Shown piece after piece: positions 33,499 through 42,523 of a stretch of 49,729 nucleotides of DNA. The position numbers were made by a program, and so were the translations under genes. The stretch is from Hyphomonas beringensis (GTDB lineage Bacteria; Pseudomonadota; Alphaproteobacteria; Caulobacterales; Hyphomonadaceae): NCBI RefSeq assembly GCF_000682755.1, contig NZ_AWFF01000038.1, positions 1-49,729 on the forward strand, given 5' to 3'. Each line of letters begins with the position of its first letter. Position 1 is the first letter of the stretch. The notes beneath the pieces are model-generated. The model had not been told where the DNA came from. It ran no database searches and worked only from the letters and a program-made list of their open reading frames with translations.

Positions 33499-34311
33499 TC
33501 AGGCCGCGCGGGCCTTCTCTCTTTGCAGAACTTCTGATGCCAGGCGGATATAGGCTTCGCTGCCCGGACACCGATAATCATACAGAAGTGCCGGCTTACC
33601 GAACGATGGCGCTTCGGACAGACGGACATTCCGCGGTATGACCGTATTGTAGACCTTGTTGCCAAAGAAGGCGCGCACTTCGTCGGCCACCTGGTCTGAC
33701 AGATTGTTCCGGCGGTCATACATCGTCAGAACAACGCCCTGAATCTCAAGGTCCGGATTGAGGCCAGCGCGCACAACTTCCACCGTGCGCAACAATTGGC
33801 TGAGGCCTTCAAGTGCAAGGAACTCACACTGCAGCGGCACCAGAAGCGCATCGGCCGCCGTCATCGCGTTCAATGTGAGCGACGACAAGGATGGCGGGCA
33901 ATCGATCAGAATGTAGTCATACTTGACGAGACTACCGGTCATCGAGCGGTTCACATAATCATGCAGGCCATCCCGCAGCCGGTATGACCGGTGCGCATCA
34001 TTGGCCAGTTCCGTCTCGACGCCGGAAAGGTTCTCGTCACCGGGAACAATATCCAGACGCGGCACGATGGTGGACAGAACCGCTTCTTCCAGAGGAATCC
34101 GGTCCACAACCACATCATACGATGTTTTCAGACGGTCCTGGCGCTCAATGCCAAGGCCGGTCGACGCGTTGCCCTGGGCATCGAAGTCCACAATCAGGAC
34201 ACGACGGCCCACAGCCGCCAAAGCCGTCCCCAGATTGATAGACGTGGTGGTCTTACCGACCCCGCCTTTCTGGTTCACGACCGCAAAAATTCTAGGTTTA
34301 CCGCCTGCCAC
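33499..34311 (-). CDS. parA: Chromosome partitioning ATPase ParA
   Basis: A 270-residue deviant Walker ATPase that moves ParB-bound origins. The Walker A motif is KGGVGKTT with the signature lysine K15 and the P-loop lysine K20. FDAQGNASTGLG is switch I, and IDCPPSLSSLT the Walker B/switch II. The start codon is GTG at 34311 and lies inside the 3-prime end of rsmG (14-bp overlap). Operon order is rsmG-parA-parB, as in Caulobacter. Confidence 0.97.
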   Translation of the reverse strand: MAGGKPRIFAVVNQKGGVGKTTTSINLGTALAAVGRRVLIVDFDAQGNASTGLGIERQDRLKTSYDVVVDRIPLEEAVLSTIVPRLDIVPGDENLSGVETELANDAHRSYRLRDGLHDYVNRSMTGSLVKYDYILIDCPPSLSSLTLNAMTAADALLVPLQCEFLALEGLSQLLRTVEVVRAGLNPDLEIQGVVLTMYDRRNNLSDQVADEVRAFFGNKVYNTVIPRNVRLSEAPSFGKPALLYDYRCPGSEAYIRLASEVLQREKARAA

Positions 34312-34921
34312 GTTTGAGCTCCCTCACGATCAAAATCACGCCTGACCCACCGGTGCGACTTGGAATCGCCTCGTACGCGAAATTCCATGTTTGTTGCGCG
34401 TCCGTCAATTCTTCTTTCCAGCGTTCGCCCTTGAGAAAAACCCCTTTTGCACCGTTTTCCATCCATGGCGCGGCGTAGTCGAGCAATTTGGGAAGCGGAG
34501 CAAAGGCGCGCGCGGTGACGATATCTGCCTCACTGGCGGGGGCAGCTTCGATCCGGCCCTGATAGACAGAGGCATTCAGACCCGCCGCTTCGATGGCGGC
34601 GCGGAGAAAGGCGCATTTCTTTCCGACGCTTTCCATCATCGTCACATGACACGTCGGTCTGGCCGCTGACATTATCAATCCAGGAAAGCCCGCGCCGGAA
34701 CCGAAATCCACCACACGCGTTTCATTTGGTACATAGTCCAGAACCTGGAAGGAATCGCCGACATGACGCGTCCAGATCTGGGGCCATTCGCGTGGGCCAA
34801 TCAGATTTGACCGTTTCCGCCAGTCGTCGAGGGTTAAGATGATCGTGTCCAATCTTTCCAATGTTTCACGTGAAACATCGAAATCGGCCAAAAATGCCGC
34901 GCGATCGTGAGAATTCGTCAT
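34298..34921 (-). CDS. rsmG: 16S rRNA (guanine-N7) methyltransferase RsmG (GidB)
   Basis: A 207-residue SAM-dependent methyltransferase that modifies G527 of 16S rRNA (E. coli numbering). The SAM loop DFGSGAGFPG is at 72-81, with ESVGKKCAFLR following and VTARAFAPL as the fourth motif. The residues VSRET (16-20) are encoded by a perfect parS palindrome, a placement also known in other bacteria. The gene starts 5 bp after mnmG and overlaps parA. Confidence 0.96.
   Translation of the reverse strand: MTNSHDRAAFLADFDVSRETLERLDTIILTLDDWRKRSNLIGPREWPQIWTRHVGDSFQVLDYVPNETRVVDFGSGAGFPGLIMSAARPTCHVTMMESVGKKCAFLRAAIEAAGLNASVYQGRIEAAPASEADIVTARAFAPLPKLLDYAAPWMENGAKGVFLKGERWKEELTDAQQTWNFAYEAIPSRTGGSGVILIVRELKRGRR
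34862..34877. other. parS site 1 (perfect 16-bp palindrome)
   Basis: TGTTTCACGTGAAACA, a perfect palindrome identical to the near-universal parS sequence bound by ParB. It lies in codons 15-20 of rsmG, about 550 bp from parA and 7.5 kb from the predicted origin. Confidence 0.93.
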
Positions 34922-34926
34922 GAGTA

Positions 34927-36792
34927 TTAACCGGCCTTCTTACGGCGCTTAACATATCCGAGAAGCGCTGTGAGCGCGCCGGGCGTGACACCTTCAATAC
35001 GACCGGCCTGTCCCAGCGTCGATGGACGAACGGTTTCCAGCTTTTGGCGGACTTCATTGGAAAGGCCACCAATGGCCGAATAATCCAGATCTCCGGGGAT
35101 CATCAGGTCTTCATCCCGACGCAACGCCGCAACATCTTCCGCCTGGCGATCCAGATAAGCGGAATAGGTCGCCTCGATTTCGATCTGCGCCGCGATCTCC
35201 GGGGCAATATCAGATAGCTCTGGCCAGACTTTGGCCAGTGATGGGAGATCTATGTCTTTATATGAGAGATATTCCCAAGCGGTCCGGACGCGACCATCCT
35301 GATTGACTGACCATCCGGCCAGGGCGGCTTTGGCCGGCGACAATGTCAGATTATTCAGAAGGGTCCGCGCCGTCTCCAGTTTTTCCTGTTTCACGTGAAA
35401 CACGGCGGCCCGGTCTGACCCGACACATCCGGCGGCAATACCCTTTGCGGTCAGACGCTGATCCGCATTGTCTGCCCGTAGTGCCAGGCGGTATTCCGCG
35501 CGTGACGTAAACATACGGTATGGTTCGGTAACGCCGCGCGTGACCAGATCATCGATCAGAACCCCGATATAGGCTTCGGCGCGATCAAAAATGATCGGCT
35601 CTTTTCCGTCGGTGGCCCGCGCAGCATTCAACCCCGCGACGAGACCCTGGGCGCCGGCTTCTTCATAGCCGGTTGTGCCATTGATCTGTCCGGCCAGATA
35701 AAGGCCGGGCAGGGCCTGAACTTCCAGAGAAGACGACAAAGCACGCGGATCGACGTAATCATATTCGATCGCATAGGCGTATTGCAGGATCTTCGCGTCT
35801 TCCAGGCCCGGAATGGTTTTCAGGAAGCGTTCCTGAATCTCTTCCGGCAAAGACGTGGAAATACCATTCGGATAAACCGTATGATCCTCCAGACCTTCCG
35901 GCTCCAGAAAGATCTGGTGGCGATCCTTATCCGCAAAGCGATGCACCTTGTCCTCAATCGACGGGCAATAGCGCGGTCCACGACCGGCAATCGCTCCGGA
36001 ATACACCGCGGATTGCGTGATGTTCTCCGCAATGATCGCGTGCGTCTCAGGCGTCGTCCATGTGATACCGCACTGGACCTGGGGCACAGTGATTTCGTCC
36101 GTCAGATAGGAGAACGGAATAGGGCGCTCATCTGCCGGCTGCATCTCCAAACGGTCCCACGCAATCGTGCGGCCATCGAGGCGGGCAGGGGTTCCGGTCT
36201 TGAGGCGGCCCATGGGCAGACCGAGTCCATAGAGACGATCCGACAAGCCAATCGCCGGGGCTTCGCCAACCCTGCCGGCAGGAATGCGTTTCTCGCCAAT
36301 ATGGATCAGGCCCTTCAGGAACGTACCTGTCGTAATCACGACCGAAGGCGCATGATATTCATCGCCTGTCAGGCCGATGACACCGGCCACATGATTATCC
36401 TCAACGATCAGATCTTCTGCGCCATCTTCGATAATGGTGAGGTTCGGATAATTGCTGAGCTCCGCCTGCATGGCTTCGCGATAAAGCTTGCGATCTATCT
36501 GCGACCGCGGACCCCAAACGGCGGGGCCTTTGGAGCGATTGAGCATACGGAACTGGATACCGGCCTTGTCGGCAAGGCGCCCCATCAGGCCATCCAGCGC
36601 ATCAATCTCGCGCACAAGGTGTCCCTTGCCCAGGCCGCCAATTGCCGGGTTGCAACTCATCTCGCCAATGGTCGCGATCTTGTGGGTGACCAGCGCCGTG
36701 CGCGCGCCCGTGCGCGCTGCCGCCGCCGCGGCTTCACAGCCAGCATGGCCGCCGCCTACCACAATCACATCAAACTGGTTTGTCTCGCTCAT
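34927..36792 (-). CDS. mnmG: tRNA uridine-5-carboxymethylaminomethyl modification enzyme MnmG (GidA)
   Basis: A 621-residue FAD enzyme that, with MnmE, builds the cmnm5 group on wobble U34. FAD loop [12 protein letters not shown] (11-22); conserved [22 protein letters not shown] and [10 protein letters not shown] segments; the [17 protein letters not shown] stretch; and a C-terminal helical domain that holds MnmE and tRNA ([27 protein letters not shown]). A second parS palindrome is embedded at 35387-35402. It follows mnmE after 71 bp. Confidence 0.97.
   Translation of the reverse strand: MSETNQFDVIVVGGGHAGCEAAAAAARTGARTALVTHKIATIGEMSCNPAIGGLGKGHLVREIDALDGLMGRLADKAGIQFRMLNRSKGPAVWGPRSQIDRKLYREAMQAELSNYPNLTIIEDGAEDLIVEDNHVAGVIGLTGDEYHAPSVVITTGTFLKGLIHIGEKRIPAGRVGEAPAIGLSDRLYGLGLPMGRLKTGTPARLDGRTIAWDRLEMQPADERPIPFSYLTDEITVPQVQCGITWTTPETHAIIAENITQSAVYSGAIAGRGPRYCPSIEDKVHRFADKDRHQIFLEPEGLEDHTVYPNGISTSLPEEIQERFLKTIPGLEDAKILQYAYAIEYDYVDPRALSSSLEVQALPGLYLAGQINGTTGYEEAGAQGLVAGLNAARATDGKEPIIFDRAEAYIGVLIDDLVTRGVTEPYRMFTSRAEYRLALRADNADQRLTAKGIAAGCVGSDRAAVFHVKQEKLETARTLLNNLTLSPAKAALAGWSVNQDGRVRTAWEYLSYKDIDLPSLAKVWPELSDIAPEIAAQIEIEATYSAYLDRQAEDVAALRRDEDLMIPGDLDYSAIGGLSNEVRQKLETVRPSTLGQAGRIEGVTPGALTALLGYVKRRKKAG
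35387..35402. other. parS site 2 (perfect 16-bp palindrome)
   Basis: A second exact TGTTTCACGTGAAACA, 509 bp from the first, inside mnmG where it encodes FHVKQ. Two sites this close form a compact ParB loading zone. Confidence 0.93.
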
Positions 36793-36863
36793 CGCGCGCC
36801 GCTTCTGGTCCGGTGTTTTCAGAAAGGCGCTATATAGCGGTTCGGACGCTTAAACCCTAGGGG

Positions 36864-38198
36864 TCATTTGCCGATGCAGAACTGGGAGAAGACAGCGCCG
36901 AGTACATCTTCCACCCCGACCGTACCGACAATTGCGCCGAGATGACGTATCGCCAGGCGCACATCTTCAGCCGCCAATTCCGCGCCGGTGCCTAGGTCCA
37001 GCGCATCCCGTGCCGCAATGAGACAACTGAGGCCTTCAACCAAACGGGCCCTATGGCGCGCGCGCGTAATGACCGGCGCCTCAACAGACGCAGCTTTCTT
37101 TGCGATGAAGTCAGCGAGCGCGGCTTCCAGCTCCGCAACACCCGCGCCATCCCGGGCTGAGATCTTGTAGTTAAAATCGGGCAGATCTGCCGACAAATCG
37201 GCATCAGCCTTGTTAACGATAACCATATCCGCCGCTTGGCGGTAGTGGGAGGTCAGCACCCCCAGTTCCGGGGATGCTCCGTCAACCATTAACAGGCGCA
37301 GATCTGCCTCGGCCGCGACACGCTCTGCGCGTCGTACGCCTTCTGCCTCAATCTCGTCTTCCGTTTCGCGCAGACCAGCCGTATCGGAAATCCAGACGAC
37401 CTGCCCACCGAGCACTCGCCGGATCTCGATCACGTCTCGCGTTGTTCCAGGACGGGACGTCACGATCGCCGCATCACGACCCGCCAGCCGGTTCAGCAAG
37501 GTCGACTTGCCGGCATTCGGCGCGCCGATAATGGCAATGCGAAAGCCATCGCGAATCTTCTCGCCAATACCCCGGTCGCCGAGCGCCTCTTCCAACTGCC
37601 CGATCAACCGGTTCAGTTTTGTGATGACTGGTGCGGTCGTTTCCTCCGGCGCATCATCTTCGTCCGGGAAATCCACGGCGACCTCGATCAGCGCGAGAAT
37701 ACCGGTCAGCTCTGCGCGCCAATGGTCATACTGCTCGGTCAGACCGCCTGTCAGCTGGCGTAGGGCCTGCGCTTTCTGAGCCGTGGTCTCTGCTTCAATG
37801 ATGTCTGCGACACCTTCGGCCTCTGTCAGGTCAATCTTGCCGGCTTCAAAGGCGCGCCGTGTGAACTCACCCGGTTCAGCCATTCGGACGTCAGGTTCTT
37901 TAATCAGTGTACTGATTGCATGTTCGATCACGGCTGGCCCGCCATGCAAGTACAGCTCCAGCGTATCTTCGCCTGTATAGGAATGCGGCCCCGGCATGAA
38001 CAGCGCGAGACCCTCATCAATCAGATTGCCGTCTTCATCACGAAACTTGGTCAGCGTTGCCCGGCGGGGCTCTGGCAGGCCGCAATCCAGAAGCGCGCCA
38101 GCCAGTTTCCAGATCGCGTCTCCGGAGAGACGGATAATGCAGATGGCTGCAGGCGGCTGGCCCGAGGCGAGGGCGCAGATGGTGTCGCGCTCGCTCAT
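36864..38198 (-). CDS. mnmE: tRNA modification GTPase MnmE (TrmE)
   Basis: A 444-residue GTPase, partner of MnmG. It has an N-terminal tetrahydrofolate-binding domain (TICALASGQPPAAICIIRLSG), a helical domain, and an inserted G domain with G1 GAPNAGKST, G2 TTRDVIE, G3 DTAGLRE and G4 NKAD. It ends in the invariant CIGK, with the Cys needed for modification. The ATG at 38198 has AAGGAG 11 nt upstream and fits the family start; a TTG at 38204 is also in frame. The gap to rho is 17 bp, so the two are probably co-transcribed. Confidence 0.97.
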   Translation of the reverse strand: MSERDTICALASGQPPAAICIIRLSGDAIWKLAGALLDCGLPEPRRATLTKFRDEDGNLIDEGLALFMPGPHSYTGEDTLELYLHGGPAVIEHAISTLIKEPDVRMAEPGEFTRRAFEAGKIDLTEAEGVADIIEAETTAQKAQALRQLTGGLTEQYDHWRAELTGILALIEVAVDFPDEDDAPEETTAPVITKLNRLIGQLEEALGDRGIGEKIRDGFRIAIIGAPNAGKSTLLNRLAGRDAAIVTSRPGTTRDVIEIRRVLGGQVVWISDTAGLRETEDEIEAEGVRRAERVAAEADLRLLMVDGASPELGVLTSHYRQAADMVIVNKADADLSADLPDFNYKISARDGAGVAELEAALADFIAKKAASVEAPVITRARHRARLVEGLSCLIAARDALDLGTGAELAAEDVRLAIRHLGAIVGTVGVEDVLGAVFSQFCIGK

Positions 38199-38215
38199 GG
38201 CCAATCGCGCTCCTT

Positions 38216-39505
38216 TTAGTTCTTCATCGCTTCGAAGAATTCATCATTGTTCTTCGTCTGGCGCAGCTTATCCAACAGGAAGTCGATGGCATCGTTTGTA
38301 CCCATCGGCCCCAGGATACGGCGCAGGATGTAGATTTTCGACAGCTGTGCCTGCGGCGTGATCAGCTCTTCTTTCCGCGTACCGGACTTCATGATGTCGA
38401 TGGCCGGGAAGGTCCGCTTGTCGGCAATCTTCCGGTCAAGTACCACCTCGGAGTTACCCGTGCCTTTGAATTCCTCGAAGATGACTTCGTCCATGCGGCT
38501 GCCGGTATCGATCAGGGCCGTAGCAACGATGGTCAGCGACCCTCCATTTTCAACATTCCGCGCGGCGCCGAAGAAACGTTTCGGACGTTGCAGGGCGTTG
38601 GCATCCACACCGCCGGTCAGCACTTTGCCAGAGCTCGGCACTGTCGTGTTGTAAGCGCGGCCAAGACGGGTGATGGAGTCGAGCAGGATGACAACATCGC
38701 GTTTGTGCTCAACCAGACGCTTGGCTTTCTCGATAACCATTTCCGCAACCTGAACGTGGCGCGTCGCCGGTTCGTCAAAGGTGGAGGCGACGACTTCGCC
38801 CTTCACCGTGCGGCGCATGTCGGTCACCTCTTCCGGGCGCTCATCGATCAGCAGAACGATCAGATAGCATTCCGGATGGTTTTCTTCGATGGCAGACGCG
38901 ATGTTCTGCAGCAGAACCGTTTTACCCGTCCGCGGTGGCGCAACGATCAGCGCCCGCTGGCCCTTACCAATTGGCGCAACAATGTCGATCACGCGGCCGG
39001 AGCGATCCTTGCGGGTCGGGTCCTGGCTTTCCATGCGCAGGCGCTCTTCAGGATAGAGCGGCGTCAAATTGTCGAAGTGGACTTTTTTGTTGGCTTTATC
39101 CGGCTCTTCGAAATTGATGCGTGAGACATCGGTCAACGCGAAGTAGCGCTCATTATCCTGCGGCGCGACGATGGGGCCTTCGACCGTATCGCCGGTGCGG
39201 ATATTGCCCTTTTTCAGAACTTCCGGGCTGACATAGATGTCGTCCGGGCCGGGCAGGTAGTTGGATTCCGGAGAGCGCAGGAAGCCAAAGCCATCGGTCA
39301 GCACTTCCAGCACGCCCTGGCCGGTGATTTCCACTTCGCTGTCTGCCAGCTCTTTCAGGATGGCGAACAACATATCCTGTGTCCGCATCGAGGAAGCGTT
39401 TTCGACTTCCAGCTCTTCCGCATAGGAGAGCAATTCTTCAGGCGACTTCGCCTTCAGGTCGCTAAGTTTTACGCTGGTGATGTCGTCGAGCATGGAAGAT
39501 GCCAT
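38216..39505 (-). CDS. rho: Transcription termination factor Rho
   Basis: A 429-residue hexameric RNA helicase. N-terminal helical and cold-shock-like RNA-binding domain with [23 protein letters not shown] (73-95), Walker A PPRTGKT (190-196), Walker [18 protein letters not shown]-loop and R-loop region. The length is normal, with no inserted domain. It starts at ATG 39505; M5 is an alternative. A 155-bp untranslated gap precedes it with a candidate promoter. Confidence 0.97.
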   Translation of the reverse strand: MASSMLDDITSVKLSDLKAKSPEELLSYAEELEVENASSMRTQDMLFAILKELADSEVEITGQGVLEVLTDGFGFLRSPESNYLPGPDDIYVSPEVLKKGNIRTGDTVEGPIVAPQDNERYFALTDVSRINFEEPDKANKKVHFDNLTPLYPEERLRMESQDPTRKDRSGRVIDIVAPIGKGQRALIVAPPRTGKTVLLQNIASAIEENHPECYLIVLLIDERPEEVTDMRRTVKGEVVASTFDEPATRHVQVAEMVIEKAKRLVEHKRDVVILLDSITRLGRAYNTTVPSSGKVLTGGVDANALQRPKRFFGAARNVENGGSLTIVATALIDTGSRMDEVIFEEFKGTGNSEVVLDRKIADKRTFPAIDIMKSGTRKEELITPQAQLSKIYILRRILGPMGTNDAIDFLLDKLRQTKNNDEFFEAMKN

Positions 39506-39608
39506 CAGTGAATTCCGGATGAGGGGCTGCTGGAGATAATTTCAGGAGCCGGATTTTAAAAAGTCGGGGGGTCATCGCCCGCGCAAGGACTGCGCAGCGG
39601 TTTTGTCG

Positions 39609-39638
39609 CATATGCCCCCTAAAGGGACATTTCGTCAA
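39609..39638 (-). promoter_or_regulatory. rho: Candidate sigma-70-type promoter of rho
   Basis: Read on the minus strand: TTGACG (39633-39638) and CATATG (39609-39614) separated by 18 bp. This would give a leader of about 95 nt before the rho ATG, in line with the autoregulated rho leaders of other bacteria. The minus-10 match is moderate, so this remains a candidate. Confidence 0.35.
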
Positions 39639-39660
39639 GGGTTGCGCCAGAGTCGGCGAT

Positions 39661-40089
39661 TCAGAACGGGCGCACGATCACCATGATGACGATGCCGATC
39701 ATCAGCAGAAACGGTACTTCATTCATCATGCGCAGACGCTTGGCCGTGATGGTCGCGGTGCCACGGTCAATCTTCTTGCCAACGCCAATGAAGTATCCGT
39801 GAATGCCGGACAGGATCAGCACGAGCAGCAGTTTCACATGCATCCATGGCTGGCTGAGCAGGTTCTGGTTCATGACCAGCATCGTGATACCCAGAACCCA
39901 GACCAGGATCAGGCTCGGGTTCAGGATAATCTTGCGCAGCCTGCCAGACGCATCTTTCATCGTCTCAAACAATTCATCGCCGGGTTTGCTGGACAGCTGA
40001 TGGATCTTGTAGCGCGGGTAGACCAGCAGACCGCCCATCAGGGCGATCACGAAAATGACGTGCAGCGCCTTAACCCAGAGATATAACAT
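39661..40089 (-). CDS. hemJ: Protoporphyrinogen oxidase HemJ
   Basis: A 142-residue membrane protein with four helices that oxidises protoporphyrinogen IX to protoporphyrin IX (HemJ, former UPF0093). H10 in KALHVIFVIALMGG is the conserved heme-ligand histidine; other family pieces are LVYPRYKIH and NEVPFLLMIGIVIMVIVRPF. It begins 2 bp after the hemH stop, and with hemE and hemH forms an operon for the last heme steps. The start at 40089 is chosen by family; the open frame continues upstream in hemH. Confidence 0.93.
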   Translation of the reverse strand: MLYLWVKALHVIFVIALMGGLLVYPRYKIHQLSSKPGDELFETMKDASGRLRKIILNPSLILVWVLGITMLVMNQNLLSQPWMHVKLLLVLILSGIHGYFIGVGKKIDRGTATITAKRLRMMNEVPFLLMIGIVIMVIVRPF

Positions 40090-40091
40090 GA

Positions 40092-41174
40092 TTACGCGTC
40101 CGCTTTCTGATCTGCATTCACCAGTTTGCCTGCCCCAGTATGTGCTTGCGTGTTCGGGCATCCGCTCCAGCTGCCGGCGCAGAGGCGAGACCCTGCACAG
40201 GACCGGATGCTGAGATCTTCACGCAGGGCATCCTGCACCTGGTCAGCCAGCATGGAGATGAATTCCTCGTGCACGCCAACCGCTTCCACGCGGGTATAGC
40301 TCGGCGCGCCATGCTGTTCGGCAACAAGGCGATATTCCTCGCCCAGCTCTACCAGTGTTTCGATATGCTCTGACACGAAGGCAATCGGCGCGATCAGGAT
40401 GTTCTTTCCTTCGTCAGCCGCTTCGGCAATGCATTCCTCTGTCGGCGGCCCAATCCATTTCAGCGGGCCCACGCGGGATTGATAGCAGGCCACCACTTCC
40501 CAGTCGGATGGCACGCGACCGGCAATCATGTCGGCCATCGTCTCGCACTGCCATTGATAAGGGTCGCCATCTTTGACGATCTTTTCCGGCAGACCGTGCG
40601 CCGAGAGTAGCAAACGCACATTGCCCGGCTCGCCCGCACGCTTGTGCGCTTCCATGATCCGCTCGACATGCGCCGTGATCAGGCCCTCGGCAAAAGGATA
40701 GCAGCACACCGTCTTCACCGGCTGCTTGTACGCTTTCTTCCAGGCCGTCAGGGACGATCCCGTCGTCGTTGTGGAGAATTGCGGATAGAGCGGCAACAGC
40801 ACAACTTCGTCCGCGCCCCAGGCTTTCACCTCGGCAGCAGCTTCCTCGGTGAAGGGGTGCCAGTAGCGCATGCCGATAAAACAGCGCACCTCGTCTTCCG
40901 GATAGCGCTTTGCCAGCGCCTCAGTCAGCGCCTCCGCCTGTATCTTTGTTTCCGGCAGCAGGGGCGACCCGCCGCCAGCATCCATCATGGCGTAATTCTT
41001 TTTCACAGACGGTGCCCGCGTCGACGAGATCAGCCGCGCCAGAAACCAGCGCACCGGCAGCGGCGCCCCGATGATCGCCGGATCGCGGAACAGATTTTTC
41101 AGAAAAGGCTGAACATCCTTTTCCGTATCCGGTCCGCCCAGATTGAATAGTACGACAGCGATCTTGCGGGCCAT
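40092..41174 (-). CDS. hemH: Ferrochelatase, probable [2Fe-2S] type
   Basis: A 360-residue enzyme that inserts iron into protoporphyrin IX. LNLGGP-type start (NLGGP 11-15), YPQFSTTTTGSS (130-141), catalytic H193 in SAHGLP and E269 in VSEHIETL. Cysteines C326, C332 and C339 at the C-terminus, with C157/C158 in the middle, form a set like that of bacterial ferrochelatases known to hold a [2Fe-2S] cluster (Caulobacter and mycobacterial types); the position that gives the fourth ligand in human enzyme is Thr here. Cluster assignment is inference. It follows hemE by 6 bp. Confidence 0.96.
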   Translation of the reverse strand: MARKIAVVLFNLGGPDTEKDVQPFLKNLFRDPAIIGAPLPVRWFLARLISSTRAPSVKKNYAMMDAGGGSPLLPETKIQAEALTEALAKRYPEDEVRCFIGMRYWHPFTEEAAAEVKAWGADEVVLLPLYPQFSTTTTGSSLTAWKKAYKQPVKTVCCYPFAEGLITAHVERIMEAHKRAGEPGNVRLLLSAHGLPEKIVKDGDPYQWQCETMADMIAGRVPSDWEVVACYQSRVGPLKWIGPPTEECIAEAADEGKNILIAPIAFVSEHIETLVELGEEYRLVAEQHGAPSYTRVEAVGVHEEFISMLADQVQDALREDLSIRSCAGSRLCAGSWSGCPNTQAHTGAGKLVNADQKADA

Positions 41175-41180
41175 GAAATG

Positions 41181-42218
41181 TCAGCCTTCCCGAATGATTT
41201 CCAGAACGCGCTGAACATGCGCGATGGGGGTTTCCGGCCGAATGCCATGTCCAAGATTGAAAATGTGCGGGCGGCCGGAATAGGCAGAGATAAGGTCGCG
41301 AACGCGCGCGTCGAGTCTTTCTCCGCCTTCGATCAGCAAGAGCGGGTCCAGATGGCCCTGAACGGGGAAGCCTTCCGGCAGCGCATTGTTGATAAAGCTC
41401 GGCACAGCAGCGGTATCGAGACCCACGGCGGTAATACCGGTTTCGGCAACATATTCGGTAATCATGGCAGAGGCCCCACGCGGGAAGCCAATGATCGGCA
41501 CGGTGATGCCCATTTCCCGCAGACGCGCGACCAGTTTCTTCGTCGGCGCGATAATGACTTCGCGGAAGATATTGTCCGGCAGGCCCTCGGCCCAGCTATC
41601 GAACAGCATCAGGGCATCGGCGCCAGCCTCTACCTGTGCGCTGAGATAATAGGCCGTCGCATCAATGATCTGATCCAGCACAGCGGCCAGCTCATCCGGC
41701 TTGCCATGCGCCCAGCGCCAGGCGGTGGACTTGTCGGTCTTACCGCGTCCTTCGATGGCATAAAGGCCAACGGTCCATGGAGAACCTGCAAATCCGATCA
41801 GGGCTGTCCCTGACGGCAAACCAGCTTTCACGCGGGAGACGGTTTCATAGACAGGAGACAAACGGTCTGCCGCCTGTTGCGCCGGCACGCGGGAGAGGTC
41901 CGATGCGCTGGCGATCTCTTCGACCAGAGGCCCGACACCTTTTTCGAACCGCACACCCAGGCCCATCGCATCCAGGATCAACAGAATGTCGGCAAACAGG
42001 ATGGCCCCGTCCATGCCATAGCGGCGGACTGGCTGCAGGGTCGCTTCAGCGGCCATGGAAGGCGTGTAGCAGAAATCCAGAAAGTTCTTCGCCCGGGAGC
42101 GAAGCTCAAGATATTCGGGCAGATGTCGCCCGGCTTGGCGCATCATCCATACCGGAGGCGGAGAAACCGCATTTCCCTCAAGTACCTGAATCAGTTTCGG
42201 CTTGGTGTTCTCGCCCAT
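41181..42218 (-). CDS. hemE: Uroporphyrinogen decarboxylase
   Basis: A 345-residue TIM-barrel enzyme making coproporphyrinogen III. Signature WMMRQAGRHLPEY near the N-terminus, then the catalytic-aspartate region ILFADILLILDAMG, GFAGSPWTVGLYAIEG and the GHGIRPETP ending. The ATG at 42218 (MGENTKPK) gives the family start; ATG 42230 and TTG 42245 are in frame upstream. It is the first gene left of the predicted origin and reads away from it, as hemE does at Caulobacter Cori. Confidence 0.96.
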   Translation of the reverse strand: MGENTKPKLIQVLEGNAVSPPPVWMMRQAGRHLPEYLELRSRAKNFLDFCYTPSMAAEATLQPVRRYGMDGAILFADILLILDAMGLGVRFEKGVGPLVEEIASASDLSRVPAQQAADRLSPVYETVSRVKAGLPSGTALIGFAGSPWTVGLYAIEGRGKTDKSTAWRWAHGKPDELAAVLDQIIDATAYYLSAQVEAGADALMLFDSWAEGLPDNIFREVIIAPTKKLVARLREMGITVPIIGFPRGASAMITEYVAETGITAVGLDTAAVPSFINNALPEGFPVQGHLDPLLLIEGGERLDARVRDLISAYSGRPHIFNLGHGIRPETPIAHVQRVLEIIREG

Positions 42219-42322
42219 CGCCCCATCCATTCCAAATTCAAACAAAGCCCGTCAGGGCGCTTATAACTATTAGACCGTGTAATTCGTGGAGAAAGACCAC
42301 ACACAGGAATTGTCCAGCTAAT

Positions 42323-42341
42323 TCCACAGGTGAGTCACAGG
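42323..42341 (+). repeat. Origin 19-mer repeat, copy A
   Basis: TCCACAGGTGAGTCACAGG. It is 17/19 identical to copy B at 42505-42523. It has two CACAGG cores exactly 11 bp apart, one helical turn, so a protein could bind both on one face of DNA. Confidence 0.7.
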
Positions 42342-42387
42342 GTGTCGCACCCGGGTAAGGTTTCATTAACCACCCGCCAGCACAGGG

Positions 42388-42402
42388 TTAATGAGGGGTT
42401 AA
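42388..42402. promoter_or_regulatory. CtrA-type binding site in the origin
   Basis: TTAA-TGAGGGG-TTAA, a perfect TTAA-N7-TTAA match. CtrA is the response regulator that blocks replication initiation at Caulobacter Cori and controls cell-cycle genes. A further lone TTAA half-site stands at 42366-42369 and another at 42443-42446. Binding here would fit cell-cycle control of initiation and of hemE/ppsR transcription. Confidence 0.75.
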
Positions 42403-42413
42403 CACCCTAGCGG

Positions 42414-42422
42414 GACTCACAG
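42414..42422 (+). repeat. GACTCACAG origin motif, copy 1
   Basis: The first of three exact copies; the others are at 42465-42473 (minus strand) and 42514-42522 (plus strand, the right half of 19-mer copy B). A near copy, GAGTCACAG, is at 42332-42340. Confidence 0.6.
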
Positions 42423-42464
42423 AGTCGAACATAAAGGGATTCTTAAGGAGTCGGATTCTGCCAC

Positions 42465-42473
42465 CTGTGAGTC
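42465..42473 (-). repeat. GACTCACAG origin motif, copy 2 (inverted)
   Basis: Seen as CTGTGAGTC on the plus strand. It is inverted relative to copies 1 and 3 and lies about midway between them (51 and 49 bp start-to-start). Confidence 0.6.
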
Positions 42474-42501
42474 AATTGTGAATCCAGTTGGGGAAAAATG
42501 G

Positions 42502-42510
42502 CTATCCACA
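42502..42510 (+). other. DnaA-box-like sequence
   Basis: CTATCCACA differs from the consensus TTATCCACA at one base. It overlaps 19-mer copy B. It lies upstream of the ppsR start chosen here, but would be inside ppsR if the ATG at 42498 were used. Confidence 0.6.
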
Positions 42511-42523
42511 GGCGACTCACAGG
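42505..42523 (+). repeat. Origin 19-mer repeat, copy B
   Basis: TCCACAGGCGACTCACAGG, 182 bp from copy A in the same orientation. Its left half is part of the DnaA-box-like sequence and its right half is GACTCACAG copy 3. Confidence 0.7.

Noticed and set aside
41777..42358. 193-residue plus-strand frame running from hemE into the origin
   Set aside because: It is antisense to hemE, Pro/Arg-rich with no domain, and would cross the predicted origin; hemE on the minus strand is certain.
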